Positions 1 to 8,636 of a DNA stretch of 64,000 nt are shown in pieces. The first letter of the stretch is position 1. Each line of letters begins with the position of its first letter. The position numbers were made by a program, and so were the translations under genes. Origin of the DNA: Planomicrobium sp. CPCC 101079 (lineage in GTDB: Bacteria; Bacillota; Bacilli; Bacillales_A; Planococcaceae); NCBI RefSeq assembly GCF_007859275.1, contig NZ_VOHC01000011.1, positions 1 through 64,000 of the forward strand, given 5' to 3'. The notes beneath the pieces are model-generated. The model ran no database searches, was not told the origin of the DNA, and saw nothing but the letters and a program-made list of their open reading frames with translations.

Positions 1-170
1 TGAAGCGGCTAAGGCCGTGCCCGCGGAAAGCGAGCGCCGGAACGGAAAGCCCGCTGCCTACGCTTCCCTCATTCCCCTCTTCTGTAAAAGAAAAAGGCTT
101 GACTACTGATAAGAAAGCGTCCGCCTGAAGCGAAATGAAAAAAGCTGCCGAGAGTTTCTCGACAGCCTGA
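1..170. repeat. Intergenic repeat-like segment with hairpin
   Basis: No coding sequence is visible here. The stretch contains GC-rich tracts (CCGCGGAAAGCGAGCG near 20-36 and GCGTCCGCCTGAAGCGAAA near 117-135) resembling dispersed intergenic repeats common in Bacillaceae and Planococcaceae genomes. It ends in an imperfect hairpin at 144-166 whose 10-bp arms pair with one G-U. The hairpin may terminate a gene lying left of the window. Assignment to a repeat family is from memory of similar sequences and not from a search. Confidence 0.4.
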
Positions 171-203
171 AAAGGCCTGGAACTTTTAAGTTCCAGGCCT
201 TTT
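171..203. terminator. Bidirectional Rho-independent terminator
   Basis: A perfect 15-bp inverted repeat (AAAGGCCTGGAACTT and its complement) with a 2-nt loop and A/T runs on both flanks. It lies immediately after the minus-strand methionine sulfoxide reductase gene and would end that transcript; it could also end a plus-strand transcript from the left. Confidence 0.85.
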
Positions 204-205
204 GT

Positions 206-685
206 TTATAGATGCTTCAGCAAGACTTCTGTAAAATGTTCCAAACCTTCTTGGTCTTCTTTTGAGAAGCGGCTAAGTTCCGGGCTGTCGATATCGAGAA
301 CACCGATCACTTCTCCGTCCTTGATGAGTGGAATAACGATTTCCGATTGGGAAGCGGCGTCGCATGCGATGTGCCCAGGAAATTCATGGACATTGTCAAT
401 CAGCATGGTTTTCTTTTCGGCAACCGCTGTGCCGCATACACCTTTGCCGATTTTAATGCGGACGCAGGCAGGCAGCCCTTGGAATGGCCCAAGAACCAAT
501 TCACCGTTTTCCATCAAATAAAAACCGACCCAGTTGATCCGTTCAAGAAACTGGTTCAACAAAGCGGAAGCGTTGCTCAAATTTGCAGTCTGATTCGATT
601 CGCCAGTCAATAATGCGTCTAATTGTTTGCCAAGCAGGTTGTATTGGTCTGTGCTTGTGCCGCTGTAACTTGTTTGGGTAAACAT
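206..685 (-). CDS. msrC: Free methionine-(R)-sulfoxide reductase (GAF domain, YtsP)
   Basis: A 159-aa single GAF-domain protein. The fRMsr family reduces free L-methionine-(R)-sulfoxide in the cytoplasm with thioredoxin. The three family cysteines are visible in the motifs LPACVRI, GKGVCGTA and HIACDAAS; the last is the usual catalytic position. The start at 685 is chosen because GAGG lies 6 nt upstream; an in-frame ATG at 697 has no ribosome-binding site. The gene follows hisJ by 13 bp on the same strand and the pair probably forms an operon ended by the hairpin at 171-203. The B. subtilis counterpart is ytsP. The function is assigned by family. Confidence 0.88.
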   Translation of the reverse strand: MFTQTSYSGTSTDQYNLLGKQLDALLTGESNQTANLSNASALLNQFLERINWVGFYLMENGELVLGPFQGLPACVRIKIGKGVCGTAVAEKKTMLIDNVHEFPGHIACDAASQSEIVIPLIKDGEVIGVLDIDSPELSRFSKEDQEGLEHFTEVLLKHL

Positions 686-698
686 AAGCAACCTCATT

Positions 699-1505
699 TC
701 ATTTTAAGATTTCATTATTATAAAGCTTGCTGTAATGGTTATGCAAGCCTTTGGCGCTGTGGGCATCGGAACCGAAAACAAGCGGGATGCCGAGCTCTTT
801 CGCTCTTGTTATATAGCGTTCCGGAGGATAAGATTCCAGGCACTCCGGTTTGGAAAAGCCGGCGCTGTTCAAGTCGATTTCATATCCGGCTGCAGCGATG
901 GTTTGAAGGACCCGTTCAATTTCAGCACTGTCATCAATCTTTTCGCCGTGTGCCAGCTGGAATTTATGGACGAGTGTTGGATGGCCGATCCGCACCGGCT
1001 TGTAAGCGCCGAGATCAGCGGAAATGGAAGCTTCGACTGTTTTATAATACAAATCATAGACACTTTGAACCGATCCAGCATCAGCACAGATTTCTGCGAA
1101 AACTTCTTTGCTGTAATCCAGGCAATGGTAGTGACCGCCCATTTTCAAAAAGTGCACTGATAAAATAGCGTCATCCAATAGGGGGCCGACTTCATCTAAA
1201 AACGATCGCGTTTCTTGTTCAAATCCTTCGATGAAATCCACTTCAAGCCCGATTCGGATCCGCAGGTCTTTTTGGTATGCATCTTTTGCTTTGGCTATAG
1301 CGTCAATATACGGGTATAATTCTTTTAGGCTCATTCCACTGTCTTTCAAAGGTGTCGGATCAGTGAAAGAAGAGGGGAGGGGAGCGTGTTCGGTAAACGA
1401 AATGTCTGTGAAGCCAGACACAATCGCTTTTTCTATGTAAAGTTCAAGTGGATCTTTCGTTCCATGGGGACAAAAGGGTGTATGAATGTGTCCATCCCGT
1501 TTCAT
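699..1505 (-). CDS. hisJ: Histidinol-phosphatase (PHP family)
   Basis: 268 aa, the usual length of the PHP-type histidinol phosphatase (HisJ/HisK), which dephosphorylates L-histidinol phosphate in histidine biosynthesis. The N-terminal metal motif DGHIHTPFCPHG supplies H6 and H8; further conserved elements are FTEHAP, GLEVDF, SVHFL and the C-terminal GSDAHS. It sits divergently from ezrA and upstream of the sulfoxide reductase gene, as in B. subtilis, far from other his genes. Start ATG is preceded by GCAGGTG. The PHP fold is certain; substrate identity rests on family and synteny. Confidence 0.9.
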   Translation of the reverse strand: MKRDGHIHTPFCPHGTKDPLELYIEKAIVSGFTDISFTEHAPLPSSFTDPTPLKDSGMSLKELYPYIDAIAKAKDAYQKDLRIRIGLEVDFIEGFEQETRSFLDEVGPLLDDAILSVHFLKMGGHYHCLDYSKEVFAEICADAGSVQSVYDLYYKTVEASISADLGAYKPVRIGHPTLVHKFQLAHGEKIDDSAEIERVLQTIAAAGYEIDLNSAGFSKPECLESYPPERYITRAKELGIPLVFGSDAHSAKGLHNHYSKLYNNEILK

Positions 1506-1656
1506 AAAAACACCTGCTTTCTTTTACTTAAAAAATATTTATCCATTTCTCTTAAATTGGCAAACAAAAAGATAAAATACATGTTAAAATGAAAGAATCA
1601 TGAAATGCATTTACTTTAAGCTGGAAATGGATTTTGAACAGGAGGCTATATGACTT

Positions 1657-3360
1657 ATGATGAAGTATATCATCATTGCGGTCATCATTCTATTAGCGCT
1701 GATTATCCTCGGCTTTTTGTTTCGCAAAAAGCATTACGCGGAAATTGAACGCTTGGAACAGTTAAAACTGCAAATACAAAACAAACCGATACTTGAAGAA
1801 TTGACAAAAGTGAAACAGTTGAACATGAACGGCCAAACGGAAGAAATGTTCGAACGTTGGCGTAACATATGGACTGAAGTTATGGATGTACATATTCCGA
1901 AGATCGACGCTGCGATGTTTGATGCTGAAGACGCCATCGAACATTTCAAATTCGGAAAAGCGACTGCAATTGAACACGACATAGAAACCAAAATAGAAAA
2001 AGTCGATCAGCAAATGACTGAAATCTTGGTTGAACTGGAAGATTTAATTGGCAGCGAAGAGAAAAACCGCAGCGAGATGGAATTGATGAAAGACCAGTAC
2101 CGCCAAGCGCGCAAGAGTTTGCTTGCGCATCAACATTCCTTCGGTGCGGCTGCTGTTCCTCTTGAGAAAAAGCTGGAATCGTTTACGCCATTGTTCAATG
2201 AATACGACAAGCTGACTGCAGAAGGAAATTACTTGAAAGCCCGGGAAATCGTCATGGGCCTCGTTGAAGAAAGCAAGCGTGTCTTCTCGCTGATTGATGA
2301 TATTCCGCCGTTGTTATCGGAAGTGCAATCACGGATTCCATCCTCTATCCATGAACTGCGAAGTGGCCAACGTGAAATGGAAAGCCAGTCCTACTATTTA
2401 AATCACCTGGAATTGACGCCGCAACTTGATAGAATGGAAGAAGAACTTGTTGTCTTAAAACAGGATATTGCTGAATTGACTATTGAAGAGACAAAAGTGA
2501 AAGTGGAAGAAATGAAAGAGAAAATCGATTCTTTCTACGAACTTCTGGAACGGGAAGTTGAAGCGAAACACTATGTCGATCAGCATAAGCTCGGGATAGC
2601 CAACCAGCTGGAAGTTGTTTCTAGAGACACCCGCGATATGGCAGATGAATGTGCTGTTGTCCAGTTAAGCTATAAGATCTCCGAAAGCGATGCGGCCATT
2701 CCGAAAGCCTGCCAACAGAAGATAGAGGAATTGCACAAACGGTTCGACTTGCTTGAATCCCGTTTGAATGAAGATCAATCTGCATATTCCCACTTGGCTG
2801 AAGAATTAATAGAGATTCGTGAGGAATTGGTGAAAGTCGATCAGACTCAAAGCAATCTTACGGATTCACTAAAGAGCTTGAGAATTGATGAACATGAAGC
2901 GCGCGCCAAATTAGAGAAACTCAAGCGGACGCTGCAAGAAACTGACAGAATGCTCCACAAAGCGAATATGCCGGGCATTCCCGAAGAAATGGATGTCCGT
3001 TTGGAAGAAGCGGAAGAGCATTTGTTTGTAACTATGCAAGGGTTGCAAGAAGTGCCGCTGAATATGAAGCTTGTCGACAATTATTTGGTGAAAGCTGAAA
3101 AATGCGTAGACGAAGTGGAAGAAAAAGCGAATGAAATGGTGGAAAATGTAAGACTGATTGAACGTATTATCCAATACGGAAATCGCTTCCGCAAAACCAA
3201 TCCACAAATGAATGCGAAATTAATGGAAGCCGAAGAATCTTTCCGGCAGCTGCGTTATTCAAAAGCGCTGGAAGAAGCGGCTACTGCAGTTGAGGATTTT
3301 GAGCCTGGTTCGATGAAGCGCATTGAAGTGCTGGCAAAAGATGAGGCTTGGCATACGTAA
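1657..3360 (+). CDS. ezrA: Septation ring formation regulator EzrA
   Basis: 567 aa, matching the EzrA family (about 562-570 aa). A single N-terminal membrane helix (about residues 3-22, very I/L rich) anchors the protein and the rest is charged, helical, spectrin-like coiled coil. The C-terminal conserved patch is visible as IIQYGNRFRKTNP. EzrA binds FtsZ, prevents polar Z rings and helps coordinate the divisome and PBP1. A GGAGG at 1641-1645 precedes the ATG by 11 nt. Monocistronic: divergent from hisJ and followed by a strong terminator. Confidence 0.96.
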   Translation: MMKYIIIAVIILLALIILGFLFRKKHYAEIERLEQLKLQIQNKPILEELTKVKQLNMNGQTEEMFERWRNIWTEVMDVHIPKIDAAMFDAEDAIEHFKFGKATAIEHDIETKIEKVDQQMTEILVELEDLIGSEEKNRSEMELMKDQYRQARKSLLAHQHSFGAAAVPLEKKLESFTPLFNEYDKLTAEGNYLKAREIVMGLVEESKRVFSLIDDIPPLLSEVQSRIPSSIHELRSGQREMESQSYYLNHLELTPQLDRMEEELVVLKQDIAELTIEETKVKVEEMKEKIDSFYELLEREVEAKHYVDQHKLGIANQLEVVSRDTRDMADECAVVQLSYKISESDAAIPKACQQKIEELHKRFDLLESRLNEDQSAYSHLAEELIEIREELVKVDQTQSNLTDSLKSLRIDEHEARAKLEKLKRTLQETDRMLHKANMPGIPEEMDVRLEEAEEHLFVTMQGLQEVPLNMKLVDNYLVKAEKCVDEVEEKANEMVENVRLIERIIQYGNRFRKTNPQMNAKLMEAEESFRQLRYSKALEEAATAVEDFEPGSMKRIEVLAKDEAWHT

Positions 3361-3369
3361 AACATTAAA

Positions 3370-3405
3370 AGAAACCACCAGCCCCCAAGCTGGTGGTTTT
3401 CTTTT
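3370..3405 (+). terminator. Terminator after ezrA
   Basis: Stem AAACCACCAGC / GCTGGTGGTTT with a 6-nt loop, followed by TTCTTTT. It sits only about 15 nt before the cysteine desulfurase start, so the downstream gene either relies on read-through or the hairpin also acts in its leader. Confidence 0.8.
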
Positions 3406-3418
3406 CGGAGGTGGCACA

Positions 3419-4522
3419 ATGATTTATCTAGATAATAGCGCAACTACAAAACCAAAAAAAGAAATACTGGATGCATTTGTTAAAGCAAACGAACAATTTT
3501 ATGCCAATCCAGCTTCATTGCACCAAATGGGGAATGCCGCGGAAGATCTGCTTGAAAAAGCCCGTGCACAAATTGCCGGCCTTTTGAACATGAAGCATGT
3601 AGTCTTTACATCTGGTGGGACAGAATCGAATAATTTAGCGATTTTTGGGACAGCGCATGCCTACCAGTCACGCGGCAAGCATATCATTACAGCGGAAACC
3701 GAACATCCTTCGGTATTGAACAGCTTGAAAGTTCTTGAAGAACAGGGCTTTGAAATCACACGCTTGCCTGTCGACCGTTTCGGGCGCCTGAGTCTTAATG
3801 AGTTGAAGAATGCCTTAAGAAGCGATACGATTCTGGTGAGCCTCATGCACGTCAACAACGAAATCGGCACAACCCACCCCATTGCCGATATCGCCCGTCT
3901 ATTGAAAAATACCCGGACATTTTTCCACGTGGATGGAGTTCAAAGCATCGGGAAGCTGTCATTTGACCAAACCGCGATGCCGGATTTATTGACAATGTCA
4001 GCCCATAAAATCCATGGGTTAAAAGGGAGCGGCGTGTTGGCGTTTAACGATGTGGAATTAAAAGCCATACTGGCCGGCGGAGGGCAAGAAGCGGGATTGA
4101 GAAGCGGAACCGTCTCTGTACCGCATGCTGCCGCGTTAGCAAAAGCTCTGCGCTTGGCTGAGGCAAATCCAGCTCATAAAAAGTGGAACAATGACCTGCG
4201 GGAATTTTTTTGGAGTTATCCTAATATAATGGTGGTCAGTCCTGAAGATGGCGCACCGCATATTTTGTCAGTAGCGGCAAAAGGGATAAAAGGAGAAATT
4301 CTTGTTTCCGGTATGCAAAAAGAAGGCATCATCGTTTCGACTTCAAGTGCGTGCTCATCGAAAAGCCGTGAAGCTAGCCACGTGATCGAAGCGATCGGGG
4401 TGCCTCGAGATTATAAAGATGGTGTGATCCGGATTAGTTTTGGAGCTTTTACGACACAACAGGATATCCGTCATTTCAAGAAAGCATTTGAACGGGTCAA
4501 CCGTTTGATCAAAGGAGTATGA
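3419..4522 (+). CDS. nifZ: Cysteine desulfurase (NifS/IscS family, thiI partner)
   Basis: 367-aa PLP enzyme that takes sulfur from cysteine. The Schiff-base lysine lies in SAHKIHGLKGSG and the persulfide cysteine in STSSACSSK; the N-terminus YLDNSATT is typical. The start at 3419 follows GGAGGTGG by a few nt; the open frame extends upstream through the ezrA terminator and that part is rejected. It overlaps thiI start signals and is the B. subtilis nifZ (also called iscS) equivalent, which supplies sulfur to ThiI for 4-thiouridine. Which tRNA or cofactor pathway it serves beyond ThiI cannot be read from sequence. Confidence 0.93.
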   Translation: MIYLDNSATTKPKKEILDAFVKANEQFYANPASLHQMGNAAEDLLEKARAQIAGLLNMKHVVFTSGGTESNNLAIFGTAHAYQSRGKHIITAETEHPSVLNSLKVLEEQGFEITRLPVDRFGRLSLNELKNALRSDTILVSLMHVNNEIGTTHPIADIARLLKNTRTFFHVDGVQSIGKLSFDQTAMPDLLTMSAHKIHGLKGSGVLAFNDVELKAILAGGGQEAGLRSGTVSVPHAAALAKALRLAEANPAHKKWNNDLREFFWSYPNIMVVSPEDGAPHILSVAAKGIKGEILVSGMQKEGIIVSTSSACSSKSREASHVIEAIGVPRDYKDGVIRISFGAFTTQQDIRHFKKAFERVNRLIKGV

Positions 4523-4527
4523 CCAGC

Positions 4528-5736
4528 ATGAAGACAAACCAAATCCTCGTCCGGTACGGGGAGTTATCAACCAAAGGAAAAAACCGTAATTCTTTTATTG
4601 GGCGTTTGCGTGATAATGTACGGCAAACATTTGCAGACTTGAGCGGCATTCGCATCAAGGCAGAAAGAGACCGAATGTATATCGCTTCAGACAACGAAGC
4701 GGAGATCGAACAAGCAATCCGCCGGCTGCCCAACGTGTTTGGCATCCAGTCATTCAGTCCAGTAACTGAAGTTGAACTGGATTTAGAGGCGATGAAACAA
4801 ACAGCGTTCCGCGTTGTTGAAAAACTTGATCGCGCAGGCAAAACGTTTAAAGTGACGGTTAAACGCCCTAATAAAGCGTTTCCGTTTGAAAAATTAGAAA
4901 TCATGCATGAAATTGGTTCGCATGTGCTGCGCAGCTTTCCAGAGCTGTCCGTCCAGATGCAGAAACCCGACATCGAACTGAAAGTGGAAATTCGCGAAGA
5001 AGCAGCCTATATGATGGCGGAAGTCATTTTAGGAGCGGGCGGTTTGCCGGTCGGAGCCGGCGGAAAAGGACTGCTTATGTTGTCAGGCGGGATCGACAGC
5101 CCAGTTGCCGGCTACCATATGCTAAAACGGGGAGTTCGCCTGGAGCTGATCCACTTTTTCAGTCCACCATTCACCAATGACCGGGCGAAAGAAAAAGTGT
5201 TTGATCTGGCAGAGAAACTGAGCCAGTTTGGTTCGTCTGTCAATTTGCACATCATTCCATTCACCAAGCTGCAGCAAGAAGTGCATAAGCAAGTTCCGGA
5301 CAATATCACGATGACATCAACGCGGCGCATGATGATGCGTGTGGCGGATAAAGTGCTGGAAGAAACGAATTGCAAGGCGATTATAACTGGAGAAAGCCTC
5401 GGGCAAGTGGCCAGCCAAACCTTGGAAAGTTTGAACGCCATCAACGCAGTGACCCACACACCGGTGCTCCGGCCATTAATTGCTCTGGACAAGTTGGACA
5501 TCATTGAAACGGCCCAGAAAATAGGGACTTATGAAATATCTATACGCCCCTTTGAGGATTGCTGCACCATTTTTACGCCTGCCAATCCGAAAACCAAGCC
5601 GAAGCTCGACAAAGTTGAGTATTACGAGAACTTCGTCTCTTTCGACGAACTGATTCAAGAAGCAGTGGACCAGCGTGAAACTGTGAAATTCCCGCAAGTT
5701 AAGAAACCTGAGCCTGTGTTCGATGATTTGCTTTAA
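4528..5736 (+). CDS. thiI: tRNA 4-thiouridine synthetase ThiI
   Basis: 402 aa with an N-terminal ferredoxin-like/THUMP module (about 1-165) and a PP-loop ATP pyrophosphatase with signature LSGGIDSPVAGY. As in other Firmicutes, no C-terminal rhodanese domain is present, so sulfur must come from the adjacent desulfurase. ThiI makes s4U8 in tRNA. The ATG at 4528 is preferred over one at 4519 because AAAGGAG lies about 10 nt before it; the 4519 codon would be 1 nt from the Shine-Dalgarno. Ends at a good terminator. Confidence 0.95.
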   Translation: MKTNQILVRYGELSTKGKNRNSFIGRLRDNVRQTFADLSGIRIKAERDRMYIASDNEAEIEQAIRRLPNVFGIQSFSPVTEVELDLEAMKQTAFRVVEKLDRAGKTFKVTVKRPNKAFPFEKLEIMHEIGSHVLRSFPELSVQMQKPDIELKVEIREEAAYMMAEVILGAGGLPVGAGGKGLLMLSGGIDSPVAGYHMLKRGVRLELIHFFSPPFTNDRAKEKVFDLAEKLSQFGSSVNLHIIPFTKLQQEVHKQVPDNITMTSTRRMMMRVADKVLEETNCKAIITGESLGQVASQTLESLNAINAVTHTPVLRPLIALDKLDIIETAQKIGTYEISIRPFEDCCTIFTPANPKTKPKLDKVEYYENFVSFDELIQEAVDQRETVKFPQVKKPEPVFDDLL

Positions 5737-5760
5737 AGCCGCCTTTCCGGCGGCTTTTTC
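5735..5760 (+). terminator. Terminator after thiI
   Basis: Stem AAAGCCGCC / GGCGGCTTT with loop TTTCC and a T5 run, starting at the thiI stop codon. Confidence 0.85.
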
Positions 5761-5805
5761 ATTTGGTTTAGCAAAGCAAAAACGCTATTTAGTTGTTAAA
5801 TTATT

Positions 5806-5833
5806 TTGAATAATAAAACTCTTCCGGTATAAT
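5806..5833 (+). promoter_or_regulatory. SigA-type promoter of the acyl-CoA synthetase gene
   Basis: TTGAAT (5806-5811), 16-nt spacer, perfect TATAAT (5828-5833), about 40 nt upstream of the start codon. Confidence 0.75.
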
Positions 5834-5874
5834 AAATAACATGGATTCTAAAAGACGTATCGAGGGGGAGAACT

Positions 5875-7452
5875 ATGATAAAAAGAGAAGAATTGTTGGC
5901 GCCTGAATCTTATAATTTGGTTCAAGAAATTGAAAAGTTTACGACCGGAGACGGCAAACCAGCGATTGTCTGGGAAAACGATAAAGGTGAGGAAAAGCAA
6001 ATTACATATGATGAATTAATCAAGCGTGCGAATCAGGCGGCAAACAGTTTCCGCAAAGCAGGATTGACAAAAGGGGACGTTGTATTGGTTATGGTCCCTA
6101 GGCTGATTGAAGCTTATGAAGCATATATTGGTGCGTTAAAAGCAGGGCTGGTCGTTATCCCGAGTTCCGAAATGCTGCGCACAAAAGATATCTCTTATCG
6201 CTTGAACCATAGTGAAGCGAAAGCCGTCATTGCCTACGAGCCGTTCATGGACCAGTTTGCCGATGTGAAGGAAATGAGCAGCGTTACAAAATTCGTTATC
6301 GGACAGTCCGACAGTTCATGGATCTCTTTGACAGCAGAGATGCAAAACGCATCCGATCAATTCGAAACAGCTGACACAAAGAATAGCGATATGGCATTTT
6401 TATCTTATACATCAGGTACGACCGGAAATCCGAAAGGTGCTGTCCACAGCCATGGTTGGGCCTATGCGCATCTTCGTACCTCCGCTGAGCACTGGCTTGG
6501 GGCAAAGGAAGGCGACTTGGTATGGGCCACCGCTAGCCCTGGCTGGCAAAAGTGGATCTGGAGCCCGTTTGTTGCGACGCTTGGAAGCGGCGCGACCGGT
6601 TTTGTCTATAACGGAAAATTTGACCCGGAGACCTATTTGCAAATTTTGGAGCGGCGCAAAATCAATGTACTATGCTGTACCCCGACTGAATACCGTCTGA
6701 TGGCGAAGCAGAAGAACTTGTCATCGTTTGATTTGTCAGCACTGCATAGTGCTGTGTCTGCAGGCGAACCGCTGAACGCGGAAGTCATCAATGTTTTTAA
6801 GGAACATTTTGGCCTTGAAGTTCGTGATGGCTATGGCCAAACCGAAAATACATTGCTGGTTGGCGTAATGAAAGGCATGGAAATCCGCATCGGTTCAATG
6901 GGAAAACCGACGCCAGGAAACCGGGTGGAAATCATCAACGAATATGGTGAGCCCGCAGCGGCAGGAGAAGTGGGCGACATTGCAGTCCATGTTGAAACAC
7001 CGGCATTGTTCAAAGGATACTTCAAGGACGATGAGCGGACGAAAATGCAGTTCCGCGGCGATTATTACGTAACAGGAGACAAAGCATCAAAAGATGAGGA
7101 CGGCTACTTTTGGTTTGAAGGGCGCAGCGATGACATCATTATTTCCTCGGGCTACACCATTGGGCCATTCGAAGTGGAAGATGCGCTCGTCAAACATCCA
7201 GCTGTCCAGGAATGTGCAGTAGTCGCCTCACCGGATGAAATCCGGGGGACAATCGTCAAAGCGTTCGTCGTTCCTGTTGCAGGTACTGAGCCATCAGAAG
7301 AACTGGTCAAGGAATTGCAGGAACATGTAAAGAATCTGACAGCTCCTTACAAATATCCGAGGGCTGTCGAATTCTTGCAGGAATTGCCGAAGACAGCTTC
7401 AGGTAAAATACGGCGGGTGGAATTGCGCCAGCTGGAGCAAAATAAAAAATAA
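5875..7452 (+). CDS. mbcS: Acyl-CoA synthetase (MbcS/YtcI-like)
   Basis: 525-aa adenylate-forming enzyme. The P-loop-like A3 motif is SYTSGTTGNPKGAVHSHG, followed by DGYGQTE (A5), YYVTGDKASKDEDGYFWFEGR (A7/A8 region, given in part) and the C-terminal catalytic lysine in PKTASGKIRR. It makes acyl-CoA from a carboxylic acid, ATP and CoA. Length, sequence and position after thiI match B. subtilis ytcI/mbcS, whose enzyme prefers branched short-chain acids (methylbutyrate) used as primers for branched fatty acids. Start ATG follows GAGGGGGAG. The precise substrate is inferred; a general medium-chain acyl-CoA ligase is the alternative. Confidence 0.82.
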   Translation: MIKREELLAPESYNLVQEIEKFTTGDGKPAIVWENDKGEEKQITYDELIKRANQAANSFRKAGLTKGDVVLVMVPRLIEAYEAYIGALKAGLVVIPSSEMLRTKDISYRLNHSEAKAVIAYEPFMDQFADVKEMSSVTKFVIGQSDSSWISLTAEMQNASDQFETADTKNSDMAFLSYTSGTTGNPKGAVHSHGWAYAHLRTSAEHWLGAKEGDLVWATASPGWQKWIWSPFVATLGSGATGFVYNGKFDPETYLQILERRKINVLCCTPTEYRLMAKQKNLSSFDLSALHSAVSAGEPLNAEVINVFKEHFGLEVRDGYGQTENTLLVGVMKGMEIRIGSMGKPTPGNRVEIINEYGEPAAAGEVGDIAVHVETPALFKGYFKDDERTKMQFRGDYYVTGDKASKDEDGYFWFEGRSDDIIISSGYTIGPFEVEDALVKHPAVQECAVVASPDEIRGTIVKAFVVPVAGTEPSEELVKELQEHVKNLTAPYKYPRAVEFLQELPKTASGKIRRVELRQLEQNKK

Positions 7453-7460
7453 GCGATTTC

Positions 7461-7500
7461 AGGATTCCGGAATTCATTTTCCGGAATCCTTTTTATTATT
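7461..7500 (+). terminator. Terminator after acyl-CoA synthetase
   Basis: 12-bp perfect stem AGGATTCCGGAA / TTCCGGAATCCT with a 6-nt loop and T5. Confidence 0.88.
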
Positions 7501-7643
7501 CTGTCTGCTCTGGACGTTGCTTTCATGTGAACTGCAATACTGTCCAAATACGGTTCCGCAAGGTTTACTTTCGCTATGCGCGGGCATATAATTATCTTTG
7601 TTATTTCGAAAGGCAAAATAAAAAAAAGAGTGGTGCAAAAAGC

Positions 7644-8561
7644 GTGGCAGAGGAAAGAAAAGGCATGATTTATACAATTTTAACTTATATGATTTGGGGC
7701 TTCTTGCCGATTTACTGGAAGCAAGTAGGAAATGTGGGAAGCGATGAGATCTTAACGGCGCGCATCTTCTGGGCTTTTTGGTTGACCTTGGCATTTATTT
7801 TTTTGGTGAAAGGCGGCAAGCCGTTGCTTGCTGATATAAAAACGCTGTGGCAATCAAAGAAGATGTTTTTCTCGTTAATGGCTGCTTCATACTTGATCAC
7901 AATAAACTGGTTCTTATATATTTTCGCGGTAACCAATGACCGCATTGTCGAGACTAGCCTCGGCTATTATGTGAATCCGCTCGTTTCGGTGTTGCTTGGA
8001 GTTTTCTTCTTGAAAGAAAAGCTGACCCCAGCCACCAAAGCGGCATTCGTTTTGGCTGCTGTCGGAGTGGTCATCATGACGGTTTCTTACGGCACTTTTC
8101 CGTGGCTGGCATTTGGCATGGCCTTTTCGTTCGCTTTCTACGGCTTGCTTAAAAAGACGATCAAGCTCAATGCACTGCGAGGGTTGGCACTTGAGACATT
8201 GTTCGTGCTGCCTGTAGCGATCGGCTACTATGTATATCTCTTTTATACGAACCAGGCAGCCTTCTTGCACGGAAGCGGCTCGACGGATCTGCTGCTCATC
8301 TTGAGTGGTGCAGCTACGGCTTTGCCGCTGGTGCTATTTGCTACAGGAGCCCAGCTTATCCCGCTGTATATGATCGGCTTTTTGCAATACATCGCACCGT
8401 CGCTGATGCTCCTCATCGGTGTCTTGATTTATGGTGAATCGTTCGGGTTGATCGAATTGATTTCCTTCTCATTAATTTGGTGCGCGTTGGTCCTATTCAC
8501 GGCTTCTAAAATCATCCAAGTAAGAGGATCGAAGAAAAATAAAGTCAAAGCTGCAGCATGA
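7644..8561 (+). CDS. rarD: EamA-family transporter RarD
   Basis: 305-aa drug/metabolite-type permease with about ten hydrophobic helices in two EamA halves. The N-terminal signature YMIWGFLPIYWK is the RarD hallmark. The open frame extends to 7527, but family members begin with a short charged segment before the first helix, so GTG at 7644 (VAEERKGMIY) is favoured; its Shine-Dalgarno is weak, and ATG 7665 preceded by GAGG is the alternative. The substrate of RarD proteins is not established (chloramphenicol resistance was the naming phenotype). Confidence 0.82.
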   Translation: MAEERKGMIYTILTYMIWGFLPIYWKQVGNVGSDEILTARIFWAFWLTLAFIFLVKGGKPLLADIKTLWQSKKMFFSLMAASYLITINWFLYIFAVTNDRIVETSLGYYVNPLVSVLLGVFFLKEKLTPATKAAFVLAAVGVVIMTVSYGTFPWLAFGMAFSFAFYGLLKKTIKLNALRGLALETLFVLPVAIGYYVYLFYTNQAAFLHGSGSTDLLLILSGAATALPLVLFATGAQLIPLYMIGFLQYIAPSLMLLIGVLIYGESFGLIELISFSLIWCALVLFTASKIIQVRGSKKNKVKAAA

Positions 8562-8574
8562 TCATAAAATCAAA

Positions 8575-8600
8575 TGAAACATTCTGCGGTTATTGCCGTA
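8575..8600 (+). promoter_or_regulatory. Sigma-W promoter of sppA-sppI
   Basis: TGAAAC (8575-8580), exactly 16 nt, CGTA (8597-8600): a perfect match to the B. subtilis SigW consensus, 36 nt upstream of the sppA start. In B. subtilis sppA-yteJ belongs to the SigW cell-envelope stress regulon. Confidence 0.88.
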
Positions 8601-8636
8601 TAGTAATAGAGAAGAGATAGAGGAGGGAATGTGTAA

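Noticed and set aside
623..1168. 181-codon plus-strand frame opposite hisJ
   Set aside because: Shadow of the minus-strand hisJ and msrC genes; no RBS and no domain.
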